Source: Mesorhizobium caraganae
GTDB lineage: Bacteria > Pseudomonadota > Alphaproteobacteria > Rhizobiales > Rhizobiaceae
Assembly: GCF_016836705.1 (NCBI RefSeq)
Contig: NZ_JAFCGY010000014.1
Span: 79,607-143,606 of the forward strand
DNA length: 64,000 bases
Direction: 5' to 3'
Shown: positions 8,466 through 16,388 of the stretch, piece by piece
Layout: every line of letters begins with the position of its first letter
Numbering within the stretch: position 1 is the first letter of the stretch
Notes under the pieces: generated by a model
The model's database searches: none
What the model saw: only the letters and a program-made list of their open reading frames with translations
Told to the model about the DNA's origin: nothing
Made by a program: the position numbers and the translations under genes

Positions 8466-9434
8466 ATGCTGGTATCGATTCTGCTGTGGCTCTTGGTCGG
8501 CCTGTTGGTGCTGGCTCTCGTCATCGTCGCCTGCCTGGTGGCGGCGACGCTCTGGATTGCGGCCAAGGCCGAAAGACTGGTGTCGGCCAGCGGACAGTTT
8601 GTCGAGATCGACGGCAACCGCATCCACTATGTCGAAACGGGCGAGGGGCGGCCGATCGTGTTCGTGCACGGACTTGGCGCGCAGCTCCACCAGTTCCGGC
8701 ACACGCTGTTTAGCCGCTTTGGCCCGGGCTACCGGCTGATCGCGCTCGACCGGCCGGGATCGGGCTATTCGGTGCGGGCGAGAGGAGCCACCGGCCGATT
8801 GCCGGAACAGGCCGAGATCGTCAGGCGCTTCATCGAAACGCTCGGACTGGAAAGGCCACTCGTGGTCGGCCATTCGCTGGGCGGTACCGTCACGCTGACC
8901 CTGGCGGTGGAACATCCCGAGGCGATTTCCGGCATCGCCTTGCTGGCGCCGCTGACGCGTCTGGAAGCCGGCGTGCGCGAGAAGGCGGGCCTGCTCTATA
9001 TCCGCTCGCGGCTATGGCGCCGGATCATGGCCTATACCGTCGCTGTACCGACAAGCCTCCGATATGCGCGGCAGACCCTGGAGTTCATCTTCGCGCCGCA
9101 GGTCGTTCCCGCCGACTACATGGTCAATGGCGGCGGATGGCTCGGGCTGAGGCCAAGCCATTTCCATGCGACCTCTACCGATTTCGTGGCGGTCGAAGAG
9201 GATCTTGGCCGCATTGAGCAGCGTTACGGCGAGATCGCCATGCCGGCCGGTATTTTCTTCGGGAGCGCCGACCGCGTCATCGACATGCGCATCCACGGAG
9301 AGCCAATGAAGGACAGGATCGGCGGGCTCGATACCGAGACGATCGATGGCCTCGGCCACATGCCGCAATTCGCCGAGCCGGACCGCGTCATCGCCTTCAT
9401 CAAGCGCATCGCCGAGCGGGCATTTTTGCCATAG
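8466..9434 (+). CDS. Membrane-anchored alpha/beta hydrolase
   Basis: A 322-residue alpha/beta-hydrolase with an N-terminal hydrophobic anchor (residues 3-33, rich in Leu and Val). The oxyanion motif VHGLG, the nucleophile elbow GHSLGG (Ser nucleophile), a candidate acid in GSADRVID and the terminal histidine in GLGHMPQF form a complete catalytic set. The substrate is unknown; the anchor suggests action at the periplasmic face of the inner membrane. It starts at the ATG following a short region divergent to the MoCF gene. Confidence 0.88.
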   Translation: MLVSILLWLLVGLLVLALVIVACLVAATLWIAAKAERLVSASGQFVEIDGNRIHYVETGEGRPIVFVHGLGAQLHQFRHTLFSRFGPGYRLIALDRPGSGYSVRARGATGRLPEQAEIVRRFIETLGLERPLVVGHSLGGTVTLTLAVEHPEAISGIALLAPLTRLEAGVREKAGLLYIRSRLWRRIMAYTVAVPTSLRYARQTLEFIFAPQVVPADYMVNGGGWLGLRPSHFHATSTDFVAVEEDLGRIEQRYGEIAMPAGIFFGSADRVIDMRIHGEPMKDRIGGLDTETIDGLGHMPQFAEPDRVIAFIKRIAERAFLP

Positions 9435-9531
9435 GCATCACTCCGGCCTCACGACAATTTCACTGAACCATTCGGCGGATGTCCGGATTTACTCCGTGTC
9501 GCAACCAAGGCGGCAGATACGGAGTAATTCA

Positions 9532-9810
9532 ATGTACAGGAAACTTTTCGCAGCATCTGTTCTGACGATAGGTCTCGCCACGTCGGCGATGGCTCAATCA
9601 TCTGACGGAACCTCCTCCAACCATCGCAGCTGGTGGCCGTTCGGCAACGAGCAGTCCTCGACCGTCGACCAGAACACCACCGGCAGCATCAATGCCGACG
9701 GCTCAGGCGGCCAGGACTATATCGGTCCTGCCGGGCCGTGCGCCTCTGACCCGTCAGGACCCTACGGAAATGTGAGGCCCAACGTGAACGATCAGTATTG
9801 CGGCAAATAA
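9532..9810 (+). CDS. Small exported protein, unknown function
   Basis: A 92-residue protein with a clear signal peptide (MYRKLF start, hydrophobic stretch, cleavage after AMA-Q at about residue 21). The mature part is rich in Ser, Asn, Gly and has two cysteines (CASDPSGPYG and near the C-terminus QYCGK) that could form a disulfide in the periplasm. No family was recognised. The ATG at 9532 was chosen because it begins the signal peptide; the frame is open further upstream but overlaps the hydrolase gene. Confidence 0.75.
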   Translation: MYRKLFAASVLTIGLATSAMAQSSDGTSSNHRSWWPFGNEQSSTVDQNTTGSINADGSGGQDYIGPAGPCASDPSGPYGNVRPNVNDQYCGK

Positions 9811-9837
9811 TCGACGCAGACTCTCGACTGACCCGCA

Positions 9838-9858
9838 GGATGCCTGAAACAGGCATCC
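9838..9858. terminator. Perfect hairpin between convergent genes
   Basis: GGATGCCTG-AAA-CAGGCATCC is a nine-base-pair perfect stem with a three-base loop, between the exported-protein gene (+) and the DUF2188 gene (-). No T run follows, so it may be a weak or Rho-assisted terminator. Confidence 0.55.
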
Positions 9859-9889
9859 ACGGCCGGCAGCGATATCAAACAACCAAGGA

Positions 9890-10129
9890 TTAGTCGGAAA
9901 CTTCGGTCTGTGGCCGATCGCGGCCGTCGGCCAGTTCGTCGTGCCACTTGCCGTCGGCATCCTCATACTGGATGCCGTCTGTCGCGCCGGCGACCTGCTG
10001 CTCGGCCGAGGCGATCTCGGCGGCGCGCAGAGCGTCCTGGTGGGTGGGGAATGTCTCCGAGAATGTCGAACCGACCTTGTAGGCCCAGCCCCCGTCATGC
10101 TCGACGATCTTGTAAGTCAGCTTCGCCAT
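9890..10129 (-). CDS. DUF2188 domain protein
   Basis: A 79-residue protein with the DUF2188 pattern: an N-terminal strand YKIVEHDGGWAYKVG, then TFSETFPTHQDALRAAEIAS, and a C-terminal charged YEDADGKWHDE. This small domain is common in rhizobia and pseudomonads; its function is unknown. An excellent ribosome-binding site (GGAGG, eight bases before the ATG at 10129) supports it as a real gene. Confidence 0.88.
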   Translation of the reverse strand: MAKLTYKIVEHDGGWAYKVGSTFSETFPTHQDALRAAEIASAEQQVAGATDGIQYEDADGKWHDELADGRDRPQTEVSD

Positions 10130-10171
10130 GAAATCCTCCGGTTCGTCCGTTCGTTCAATGCGGCCGGTTCT

Positions 10172-10447
10172 TCAATGCAATTTGGCGTCGGGCAACCGGT
10201 CTTCGGGAACCAGCACTTCCGATTCCTTGGCCGCTTCGATCAAAGCCCTGCGCGCATCAGCCGTCGAACGATAACCTTCCAGCACTTTGAGGCAAGTGTC
10301 GAGAGCATCACGATGGCGCGGGCCGCGATTGAGCGGCCAGACAGTCATCAGACACTCCGCCGCTTCCTGAGTGCTGCGGATCTGGCGATATTTGCCGACG
10401 TGGCCGAGTTCGACCACGACGGGCGTTTCAAAAGGTTTGTTATCCAT
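10172..10447 (-). CDS. DUF982 domain protein
   Basis: A 91-residue protein of the DUF982 family, largely confined to Rhizobiales. The diagnostic part is VWPLNRGPRHRDALDTCLKVLEG followed by ADARRALIEAAKES. Function is unknown. The ATG at 10447 (MDNKPF) was chosen over an upstream in-frame codon because the family domain starts soon after it. Confidence 0.85.
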   Translation of the reverse strand: MDNKPFETPVVVELGHVGKYRQIRSTQEAAECLMTVWPLNRGPRHRDALDTCLKVLEGYRSTADARRALIEAAKESEVLVPEDRLPDAKLH

Positions 10448-10523
10448 GATGGCCGCAACGCAAAGCAGCCAATTTGGTTGCAAAAGTGGCAGTCAGCCTG
10501 CGCCCAAACGTCTCAGAGGCCTC

Positions 10524-10877
10524 TCAGTAGCCGCAGTCGTTGCGCAGCCAGCGCGCGTTGGCCCAGCCGGTCCGGCCCTTGAAGTCGATCTGGTACCAGT
10601 TGCCGCGACGGTCGAAGATTTCGGTGTGGTCGCCGTTGAACAACTGGCCGATCATGCGCGACGACGAGTTCGGCCGCGCGCGTACGGCGAGAAACCCGCT
10701 GCCTGAGTCCAGATCGTAGTGCCTGGACAGGCCGTGCACGGTGCCTTCGCAATATTGCGCGCCAACCGGAGATGACGCAGCGAACGACAGCGCGACCACC
10801 AGAGCGGCGGCCGCGGGAGTGTGGGTGGATTGAAGCGAAGCTGCGGCTGCCCGTCCAGCAAATGCGCTTTTGCGCAT
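10524..10877 (-). CDS. Exported SH3b-domain protein
   Basis: A 117-residue protein with a signal-peptide-like N-terminus (residues about 20-40, cleavage near VGAQ) and one bacterial SH3 domain: FLAVRARPNSSSRMIGQL, then IFDRRGNWYQI and GRTGWANARWL. Bacterial SH3b domains usually bind peptidoglycan or act as small exported adaptors. Two cysteines (YCEG and NDCGY) flank the domain and may pair. The N-terminal start is uncertain because no clear ribosome-binding site is visible. Confidence 0.8.
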   Translation of the reverse strand: MRKSAFAGRAAAASLQSTHTPAAAALVVALSFAASSPVGAQYCEGTVHGLSRHYDLDSGSGFLAVRARPNSSSRMIGQLFNGDHTEIFDRRGNWYQIDFKGRTGWANARWLRNDCGY

Positions 10878-10894
10878 CCGTCGGTGCAGCCTGC

Positions 10895-11995
10895 TTAGAC
10901 CTTCATCCAGTGCTGCATCGTCGTCACCGAGCGGGCAAGCTGCGGCGCCGGATGAATCGTCTCGGCGAAAGTGGCGGCAGCGCGCCAGCCCCAGCGCGGA
11001 TCGGCGAGGAAGGCGCGGGCCAGCGCCACCATATCGGCGCGGCCGTCGGCGACGATCGCCTCGGCTTGGCCCGGATCGTCGATCAGGCCGACGGCCCGCG
11101 TCGGAATGCCGGCGCCCTTGCGCACCGCTTCGGCCAGATGCACCTGATAGCCGGGGCCGGTCGGCAGCTTCTGCAAGGGAGAATTGCCGCCACTCGAGCA
11201 GCAGAGATAGGCAATGCCCAGCGCTTTCAACGCCTTGGCCACCTCGATCGCGTCGGCGACGTCGAAGCCGCCATCGACCCAGTCTTTTACCGACAGGCGT
11301 GCGCCAAGCATCAGGTTTGGAACGGCCTTCCTCACCGATTTGGCGATCTCAAGCAGAAAACGCATGCGGTTTTCCAGCGAGCCACCCCAACGGTCGGTGC
11401 GCTGGTTGGAAAGTGGCGACAGAAACTGGAAGATCAGATAGCCATGCGCGGCGTGCAATTCGAGGAAGTCGAAGCCGGCGCGTTCGGCCCGCCTTGCGGC
11501 CTCGGTGAACCGTTCGATGAGCTGCAGGATTTCCTCATCCTCCAGCGCATGCGGCACGTTCCAGCCGGTGTCGTAGGCGATGGCCGAGGCCGAGACGGTC
11601 TGCCAGGGATCCTCGCCCGGCCGCAGCGGCCCGCCGCCTTCCCAGGGCTTTCTGTTGGACGCTTTGCGCCCGGCATGGGCAAGCTGGATGCCGAATTTCG
11701 TTCCCGGCGCGGCGACGCGCCTGGCGGCATCCAGCGTGCGCCGGGCGGCGGCCTCGTTGTCGTCCGAGTAGAGACCAAGGCAACCATGGGTGATGCGGCC
11801 GCGCCGCTCGACATCGGTCATTTCGACGGTGACCATGCCGGCGCCCGACATGGCCAGGTTCATCCAATGATAGAGGTGCCAGTCGCTGGCCGAGCCGTCA
11901 TCGGCGGAATATTGGCACATCGGCGCCACCGCAATGCGGTTCGGAAAGGTCAGGCCATCGAGGGTGATCGGCTGGAAAAGCGCTGCGGTCATCAA
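10895..11995 (-). CDS. NADH:flavin oxidoreductase, old yellow enzyme family (YqjM/NamA-like)
   Basis: A 366-residue FMN-dependent TIM barrel predicted to reduce activated C=C bonds with NAD(P)H. The thermophilic-like/YqjM subclass is indicated by PMCQYSA (Cys about 27, which tunes FMN), IQLAHAGRKAS, and ELHAAHGYL containing the substrate-binding histidine area; FMN phosphate contacts lie in the C-terminal GRADMVALARAFLADP segment. The physiological substrate is not evident. It is monocistronic, with a palindromic repeat element behind its promoter. Confidence 0.92.
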   Translation of the reverse strand: MMTAALFQPITLDGLTFPNRIAVAPMCQYSADDGSASDWHLYHWMNLAMSGAGMVTVEMTDVERRGRITHGCLGLYSDDNEAAARRTLDAARRVAAPGTKFGIQLAHAGRKASNRKPWEGGGPLRPGEDPWQTVSASAIAYDTGWNVPHALEDEEILQLIERFTEAARRAERAGFDFLELHAAHGYLIFQFLSPLSNQRTDRWGGSLENRMRFLLEIAKSVRKAVPNLMLGARLSVKDWVDGGFDVADAIEVAKALKALGIAYLCCSSGGNSPLQKLPTGPGYQVHLAEAVRKGAGIPTRAVGLIDDPGQAEAIVADGRADMVALARAFLADPRWGWRAAATFAETIHPAPQLARSVTTMQHWMKV

Positions 11996-12104
11996 AAAAC
12001 TCCGGGGACGGGGCTTGAGCTATGTAGGCGATGGCAGTTGCCGGCACCAGACACGACGCGGTGAAGCTTCGCCGTTTCGGTTGCGCGCAAAACGGTTCGC
12101 GGCT

Positions 12105-12225
12105 AGAGCGTTTCACCGTTTCATGGAAACGGTGAACCGCTCTATCTCTTTGTTTGACGCAATTCCCAAGGGAAAGCGCTACGCGCTTTCCCCGGGAAAA
12201 CCGCTCACACTTTTCCTGGAATTGC
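12105..12225. repeat. Nested palindromic intergenic element
   Basis: Three inverted repeats are stacked here: 18-base arms with one mismatch around ATG (12105-12122 with 12126-12143), GGGAAAGCGC-TAC-GCGCTTTCCC (12170-12192), and an outer GCAATTCC (12159-12166) with GGAATTGC (12218-12225). Compact palindromes of this kind are frequent between genes in rhizobia (RIME-like); assignment to a named family is an inference. Confidence 0.6.
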
Positions 12226-12247
12226 TTTAGGCCATGGCGCCGACAGC

Positions 12248-12838
12248 ATGGAGTTCATCATGGAAGATCGCATCCGTATCCGCTCGGAGGAAGTCCTGTC
12301 CGACGACTGGGCAGTCCTGAAGAAGACTGTGCTGGACTATCGCCGGCGCGATGGGCAGTGGGAGACGCAGATTCGCCAGACCTACGATCGCGGCGACGGC
12401 GCCGTGATCCTGCCCTTCGATCCCGAGCGCCAGACGGTGCTTCTGGTGCGGCAGTTCCGCTATCCCGCCTATGTCACCGGCCACCGCGAACCGCTGATCG
12501 AGGCCTGCGCCGGTCTGCTCGACGAAAACGATCCGGAAACCGCCATCCTCAAGGAGGCCGAGGAAGAGCTCGGCTATCACTTAGAGAACATCGAGCGGCT
12601 GTTTGCGCCCTATATGAGCCCGGGCAGTGTGACCGAACGGCTGTGGTTCTTCGTGGCGCGCTATTCACCCGCCGACCGCATCTCGGCCGGCGGCGGCGCA
12701 CCGGAAGAGGGCGAGGACATCGAGGTGCTCGAAATGCCGCTCGACGAGGCGCTCGCTGGCATAGCCGACGGCCGCATCATTGACGCCAAGACGATCATCC
12801 TGATCCAGCACCTGAAACTGTACCCGCTGAAGGCTTAG
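12248..12838 (+). CDS. nudK: GDP-mannose pyrophosphatase-type Nudix hydrolase
   Basis: A 196-residue Nudix enzyme of the ADP-sugar/GDP-mannose pyrophosphatase group. It matches E. coli NudK across its whole length by recall: VYDRG-type strand (TYDRGDGAVILPF), LLVRQFRYP, EACAGLLD leading into the Nudix helix KEAEEELGY, then APYMSPGSVTE, AGGGAPEEGEDIEVLE and DAKTIILIQHL. NudK hydrolyses GDP-mannose to GMP and mannose-1-phosphate. Two ATGs are possible, 12248 and 12260; the second begins the conserved part. Confidence 0.9.
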   Translation: MEFIMEDRIRIRSEEVLSDDWAVLKKTVLDYRRRDGQWETQIRQTYDRGDGAVILPFDPERQTVLLVRQFRYPAYVTGHREPLIEACAGLLDENDPETAILKEAEEELGYHLENIERLFAPYMSPGSVTERLWFFVARYSPADRISAGGGAPEEGEDIEVLEMPLDEALAGIADGRIIDAKTIILIQHLKLYPLKA

Positions 12839-12859
12839 CTCCGCGAAGCTCGGCGGGCC

Positions 12860-14365
12860 TCACTCGGTGGGCTGCGGACAGGGTGGCACGTCCACTTCGC
12901 GGATGAAGTTGCGCAATTCCTCCATGTCCCCGGACAGAGGCCGATCGTCGGAATAGTGCGCTATGTTCTCCCGGACCATGCGGTAGATGGTGTCGGCGCC
13001 GGGCGCGCGTGCACCGCGCTCGGCCAGAAAATCATGGGCCTGCGCGGCGGCCATGAGTTCGATTGCCAAAATGTATTCCGCGTTGTCGATAACGGCGAGC
13101 AGCTTGTTGGCTGCCACCGTTGGATGCGCCAGAAAATCCTCTTGCAGGCCGGATGTGACGCCGCCGTCGGTCGCCGCCGGAGCGGCCAGGCGCCGGTTGA
13201 CGTTGCTGAGCGACGTGGCGGTGTATTGGGCAATCATGAAGCCGGAATTGGCTCCGTCCTCATCGGCAAGGAAGGGCGGCAAATTGTTGACCAGGGGATT
13301 GACGAGACGGTCGATGCGACGCTCGCTCATTCCGGCCACCTGCGCCAAGGCGATCGTCAGGCCATCGGCGGCCTGTCCGAGCGCCGGCGCCACCGCATGC
13401 GCCTCCGAGACAACCCGGGGATCGTTCAACGACCCGAACACAGCCGGATTGTCGGTGACGGCAGCCAATTCACGGTCAACCAGCTCAGCGGACCGGTCCA
13501 GCACCTCGCGGGCGGCGCCATGAACATGCGGCACGGCGCGAAGACTGAGTGCGTCCTGCGTGCGACTGCCGTGAGCAAGCGCGATGAGCTCGCTGCCGTG
13601 AAGCCAGCCGCGCAGCGCCTTGCCCACATCCTGAATGCCGGGCGAGGGCCGCATCGCCAGGATTTGCTTGCCGAAGGCCGGCATTTGTGCGCCCGCGGCT
13701 TCAAGCGTCAAAGCGGCCGCGGCGTCAGCCCATCCCAGCAAGCGCTCCGCGCGCTGCACGGCGATGCTGGTCAGGCCGGTCGCGCACGCCGTGCCATTGA
13801 CCAGACTCAAGCCTTCCTTCGCGCCAAGCTCCAAGGGCTCCAGACCCATTTCGGCAAGCGCTTCCAGTCCGCTCATCGAGCGACCTGCCACTGTTGCACT
13901 GCCTTCACCGATCAAGACCAGTGCCACATGCGCGTTGTGCGTCAGATACCCGGCCGAACCCCTGGACGGCACGTCGGGAATGCAGTCGCGCTCGATAAAG
14001 GTGAGCAAGTTACGGACGATCTGAGGGCTTACGCCCGAACGGCCATGCGCGAAATTTGCCACTTGCGCGGCAATGATGGCGCGCACGCCGCGTCTCGGCA
14101 CCAGGTCACCGACGCCGCATGCGTGGCTGCGAATAATATTGCGCGACAGTTTCTTTTGCAGCGCAGGCGCCACCACCTTGCTTGCCAATGCGCCGACCCC
14201 GGTATTGACGCCATAAGCGCGGATACCTTTTTCGACGATGGCTGCCACGAGCTGGTTCGCAAAGGCGATCCTCTCCCACGCAGCCGGACTGAGCGCCAGG
14301 GATTCGCCTTCGCTCACTTGCGCGATGTCGCGCCAGCTGGCGTTGCCATCTATCGTTATTGTCAT
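12860..14365 (-). CDS. Histidine ammonia-lyase-fold enzyme lacking the MIO-forming Ala-Ser-Gly triad
   Basis: A 501-residue member of the aromatic amino-acid ammonia-lyase (HutH/PAL) superfamily. Conserved family blocks are present: YGVNTGVG (Tyr about 51), NGTACATG, and the C-terminal SGLQEDFLAHP glutamate segment. In canonical enzymes the MIO cofactor forms from Ala-Ser-Gly within GSVGASGDLAP; here the site reads GSAGYLTHNAH, an exact three-residue deletion. MIO-dependent deamination is therefore unlikely. Ergothionase is a known MIO-less branch of this fold (from memory), so elimination from a betaine or other leaving-group chemistry is possible. The ATG at 14365 has GGAACGACC before it; a TTG at 14398 is less likely. 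Confidence 0.85.
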   Translation of the reverse strand: MTITIDGNASWRDIAQVSEGESLALSPAAWERIAFANQLVAAIVEKGIRAYGVNTGVGALASKVVAPALQKKLSRNIIRSHACGVGDLVPRRGVRAIIAAQVANFAHGRSGVSPQIVRNLLTFIERDCIPDVPSRGSAGYLTHNAHVALVLIGEGSATVAGRSMSGLEALAEMGLEPLELGAKEGLSLVNGTACATGLTSIAVQRAERLLGWADAAAALTLEAAGAQMPAFGKQILAMRPSPGIQDVGKALRGWLHGSELIALAHGSRTQDALSLRAVPHVHGAAREVLDRSAELVDRELAAVTDNPAVFGSLNDPRVVSEAHAVAPALGQAADGLTIALAQVAGMSERRIDRLVNPLVNNLPPFLADEDGANSGFMIAQYTATSLSNVNRRLAAPAATDGGVTSGLQEDFLAHPTVAANKLLAVIDNAEYILAIELMAAAQAHDFLAERGARAPGADTIYRMVRENIAHYSDDRPLSGDMEELRNFIREVDVPPCPQPTE

Positions 14366-14653
14366 TGGTCGTTCCGAATTAGCGCTGCGGATGGGCAAAC
14401 GCTGTTGGGTCGCACGAAAGGCTGGTGAGAACCTTGCCCTTGGCTCCGTAGCGCAGAACCGCGATGCATAGTGACGATGGAATCGGCGATTGATGCGACT
14501 GGAGCGACGTTGTGGGTCATAAAACTCTGATCCAGCACCCGAGGCTCAATCCGCTTTCGGGCTGAACCACGGCTCCACTTCGGCGCGCGCATTATCGGGC
14601 TTGACCCGCGAATCCCGGTCGCCTAGTCGTCCGGAAGTTGCAAGGACACCGGA

Positions 14654-15625
14654 ATGGCGCGTGGCGCAAAGGCATGGCTGAAGCGAAGCAGCGCGCGGGC
14701 ATCTCTCCTGTTGCTGAACGCCGCGCTGCTTGTCCGCTACCGCCGGTTGACCCAGCGTTTCCTCAAGCGGATGCGGCATCTGCCGAATTTCGCAGCCCCT
14801 GTGACCTTCACGGAGAAGATCCACTGGCGCAAGATTTTCGATGACGATCCTCGCTTTGCCGGTCTTCTCGACAAGCTCAAGTCCAAGGAACTCGTCCGGG
14901 AGCGGCTTCCCTGGCTCTCCATTCCCGAGATTCTGTGGCAGGGCGACGACCCCCGCCAAATCCCCTTCGATGACTTGAAAATTCCCTACGCCGTCAAATG
15001 CAACCACGGTTGCGCCATGAATGTCATCGTTCGCGATCCGGCAAACGCCGACCGGGCGGCAATCATTGCCGAGATGACCGGACACCTTGCGCAGACCTAT
15101 GGTACCCGCAAGCTGGAGCGCAGCTACGCGCATATCAGGCGGCGGGTTTTCGTCGAAGCGCTGGTCGGCAAGGACCAGGACTATAACCCGGTCGACTACA
15201 AGCTCTGCGTGCTGGCTGGCCGCGTCGAATACATCGTCGTCGTCGCTTTCCGTTCCACAGTCAAGAATACGGGCCACCTGGACCGTGATTGGCGCCCGTT
15301 GAACATCGTCCAGGGCGCGATCGACTCTAGTCTGAAAATCCCTCCTCCCAAGAGCCTCGCCCGGATGATCGAGGCAGCCGAGGCGCTTAGCAGCGAATTC
15401 GACATGGTGCGTGTCGATTTCTACGAGGAGGATGGAGAACCGATCTTCGGAGAATTCACGGTCTACCCCCGCAGCGGGCTGCTGCAATTCGACCCGGCCA
15501 GCTTCGATGGCGAACTGGGGGCGCATTGGGATATTGGCGCCTCCGGCTACCTCAGCCGTGTGCCCAGCCGATTTGCCCGACGATACAAGGCTATGCTTGT
15601 CGCTGCCGGCTATCTCGACATTTGA
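14654..15625 (+). CDS. TupA-like ATP-grasp protein
   Basis: A 323-residue protein resembling the TupA-like ATP-grasp family (PF14305), seen in teichuronopeptide and polysaccharide loci. Diagnostic segments are TFTEKIHWRK, VKCNHGCAMNV, the substrate/ATP region VDYKLCVLAG, and the metal-binding end VRVDFYEEDGEPIFGEFT followed by YPRSGLLQFDP. The enzyme would ligate a carboxylate to an amine using ATP, probably on a surface glycan. No glycosyltransferase or export gene is nearby, so it is an orphan here. Its last 16 bases overlap the convergent small ORF. Confidence 0.8.
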   Translation: MARGAKAWLKRSSARASLLLLNAALLVRYRRLTQRFLKRMRHLPNFAAPVTFTEKIHWRKIFDDDPRFAGLLDKLKSKELVRERLPWLSIPEILWQGDDPRQIPFDDLKIPYAVKCNHGCAMNVIVRDPANADRAAIIAEMTGHLAQTYGTRKLERSYAHIRRRVFVEALVGKDQDYNPVDYKLCVLAGRVEYIVVVAFRSTVKNTGHLDRDWRPLNIVQGAIDSSLKIPPPKSLARMIEAAEALSSEFDMVRVDFYEEDGEPIFGEFTVYPRSGLLQFDPASFDGELGAHWDIGASGYLSRVPSRFARRYKAMLVAAGYLDI

Positions 15626-15825
15626 GGCAACTGCTTCGGGTAACCTGCCCGTTGCCGATCCATAGCGGTTGCTTTAGACAGCTTGGCCAGCTCGTCCTCG
15701 ACCAGCCTGGCTGCAGAGTCGGTGCTTTCGAAGTGTTGCATCAACTGATACCGGAGTAGCGCGAGTTGCGCCGGGCGATAGATGGGCCCACTTCTCGCGA
15801 TTTCGGGGTTCAGGGTCGCGATCAT
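15610..15825 (-). CDS. Hypothetical small protein
   Basis: 71 residues, no recognised family. The middle (LALLRYQLMQHFESTDSAARLVEDELAKL, seen in pieces) is predicted helical with an amphipathic pattern. Its ATG lies three bases after the stop of the preceding small gene, so the two probably form an operon. It overlaps the 3' end of the convergent ATP-grasp gene by 16 bases, which lowers confidence. Confidence 0.5.
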   Translation of the reverse strand: MIATLNPEIARSGPIYRPAQLALLRYQLMQHFESTDSAARLVEDELAKLSKATAMDRQRAGYPKQLPQMSR

Positions 15826-15828
15826 CGG

Positions 15829-16035
15829 TCAATTTGCCTTGATGGGGTCGATCTTCGTGAGCCGCTGCCGAGCCTCGACCACGCGCCGTTGCGCAGAGCG
15901 AATTCGGCAACACAAGGCCAGGTTCACGGCGACGCCGCACTCTTCGTCGAGCAAGTTTTCAGCGCGTTCGAGATCCAACTTTGCCCGGCCGACACGCTGT
16001 CGCGCTCTGGCCAATTCCAAGTTCATCAGGTCCAT
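15829..16035 (-). CDS. Hypothetical small coiled-coil-like protein, paralogue of the 16170-16388 product
   Basis: 68 residues, rich in Arg, Leu and Ala with heptad-like spacing. Its C-terminal part, RIRSAQRRVVEARQRL-TKIDP, matches RIRSARRRVVKARGRL-ATIDP of the neighbour at 16170-16388, and both share NLAL just before. The ATG at 16035 is favoured by GGA-rich sequence upstream; an in-frame TTG lies at 16059. Conservation between the two copies argues that both are translated. Function unknown. Confidence 0.6.
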   Translation of the reverse strand: MDLMNLELARARQRVGRAKLDLERAENLLDEECGVAVNLALCCRIRSAQRRVVEARQRLTKIDPIKAN

Positions 16036-16169
16036 TGTTCCGCGTCCTTTGGGTTGCAATCCCTTCGGAACACCAACCCCTGCCGAACGCTTTGGTTCCT
16101 GCGACGTATTGGCCGGTCACCGCCGAGGCTGCCAACAACCTCTCCCACACTACCCGCAGTGGAGTGCGA

Positions 16170-16388
16170 TTATTGTGCGAACTGTTTCAGGGCTGTTGGG
16201 TCGATTGTCGCCAGACGCCCTCTGGCCTTCACGACACGCCGCCTCGCAGACCGTATCCTGCTGGATAAAGCGAGGTTCTCGGCCACCATTTTCTCGCTGA
16301 GTACAAGCGCGAGCTCGGTCTGTTTGATGCGCTGCTGTTGCATCGTCAGAAGGGCCGCCATTCTGGCTCCGGGGTCCGCGGGTTTCAT
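16170..16388 (-). CDS. Hypothetical small coiled-coil-like protein
   Basis: 72 residues; an Arg-rich helical C-terminal half shares the core NLALSSRIRSARRRVV with the downstream paralogue. A near-perfect ribosome-binding site (AGGAG four bases before the ATG at 16388) supports it. The N-terminal half (QQQRIKQTELAL) is polar and helical. No DNA-binding motif is identifiable, although the basic C-terminus could bind nucleic acid. It is first in a leftward run of three small genes. Confidence 0.65.
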   Translation of the reverse strand: MKPADPGARMAALLTMQQQRIKQTELALVLSEKMVAENLALSSRIRSARRRVVKARGRLATIDPTALKQFAQ

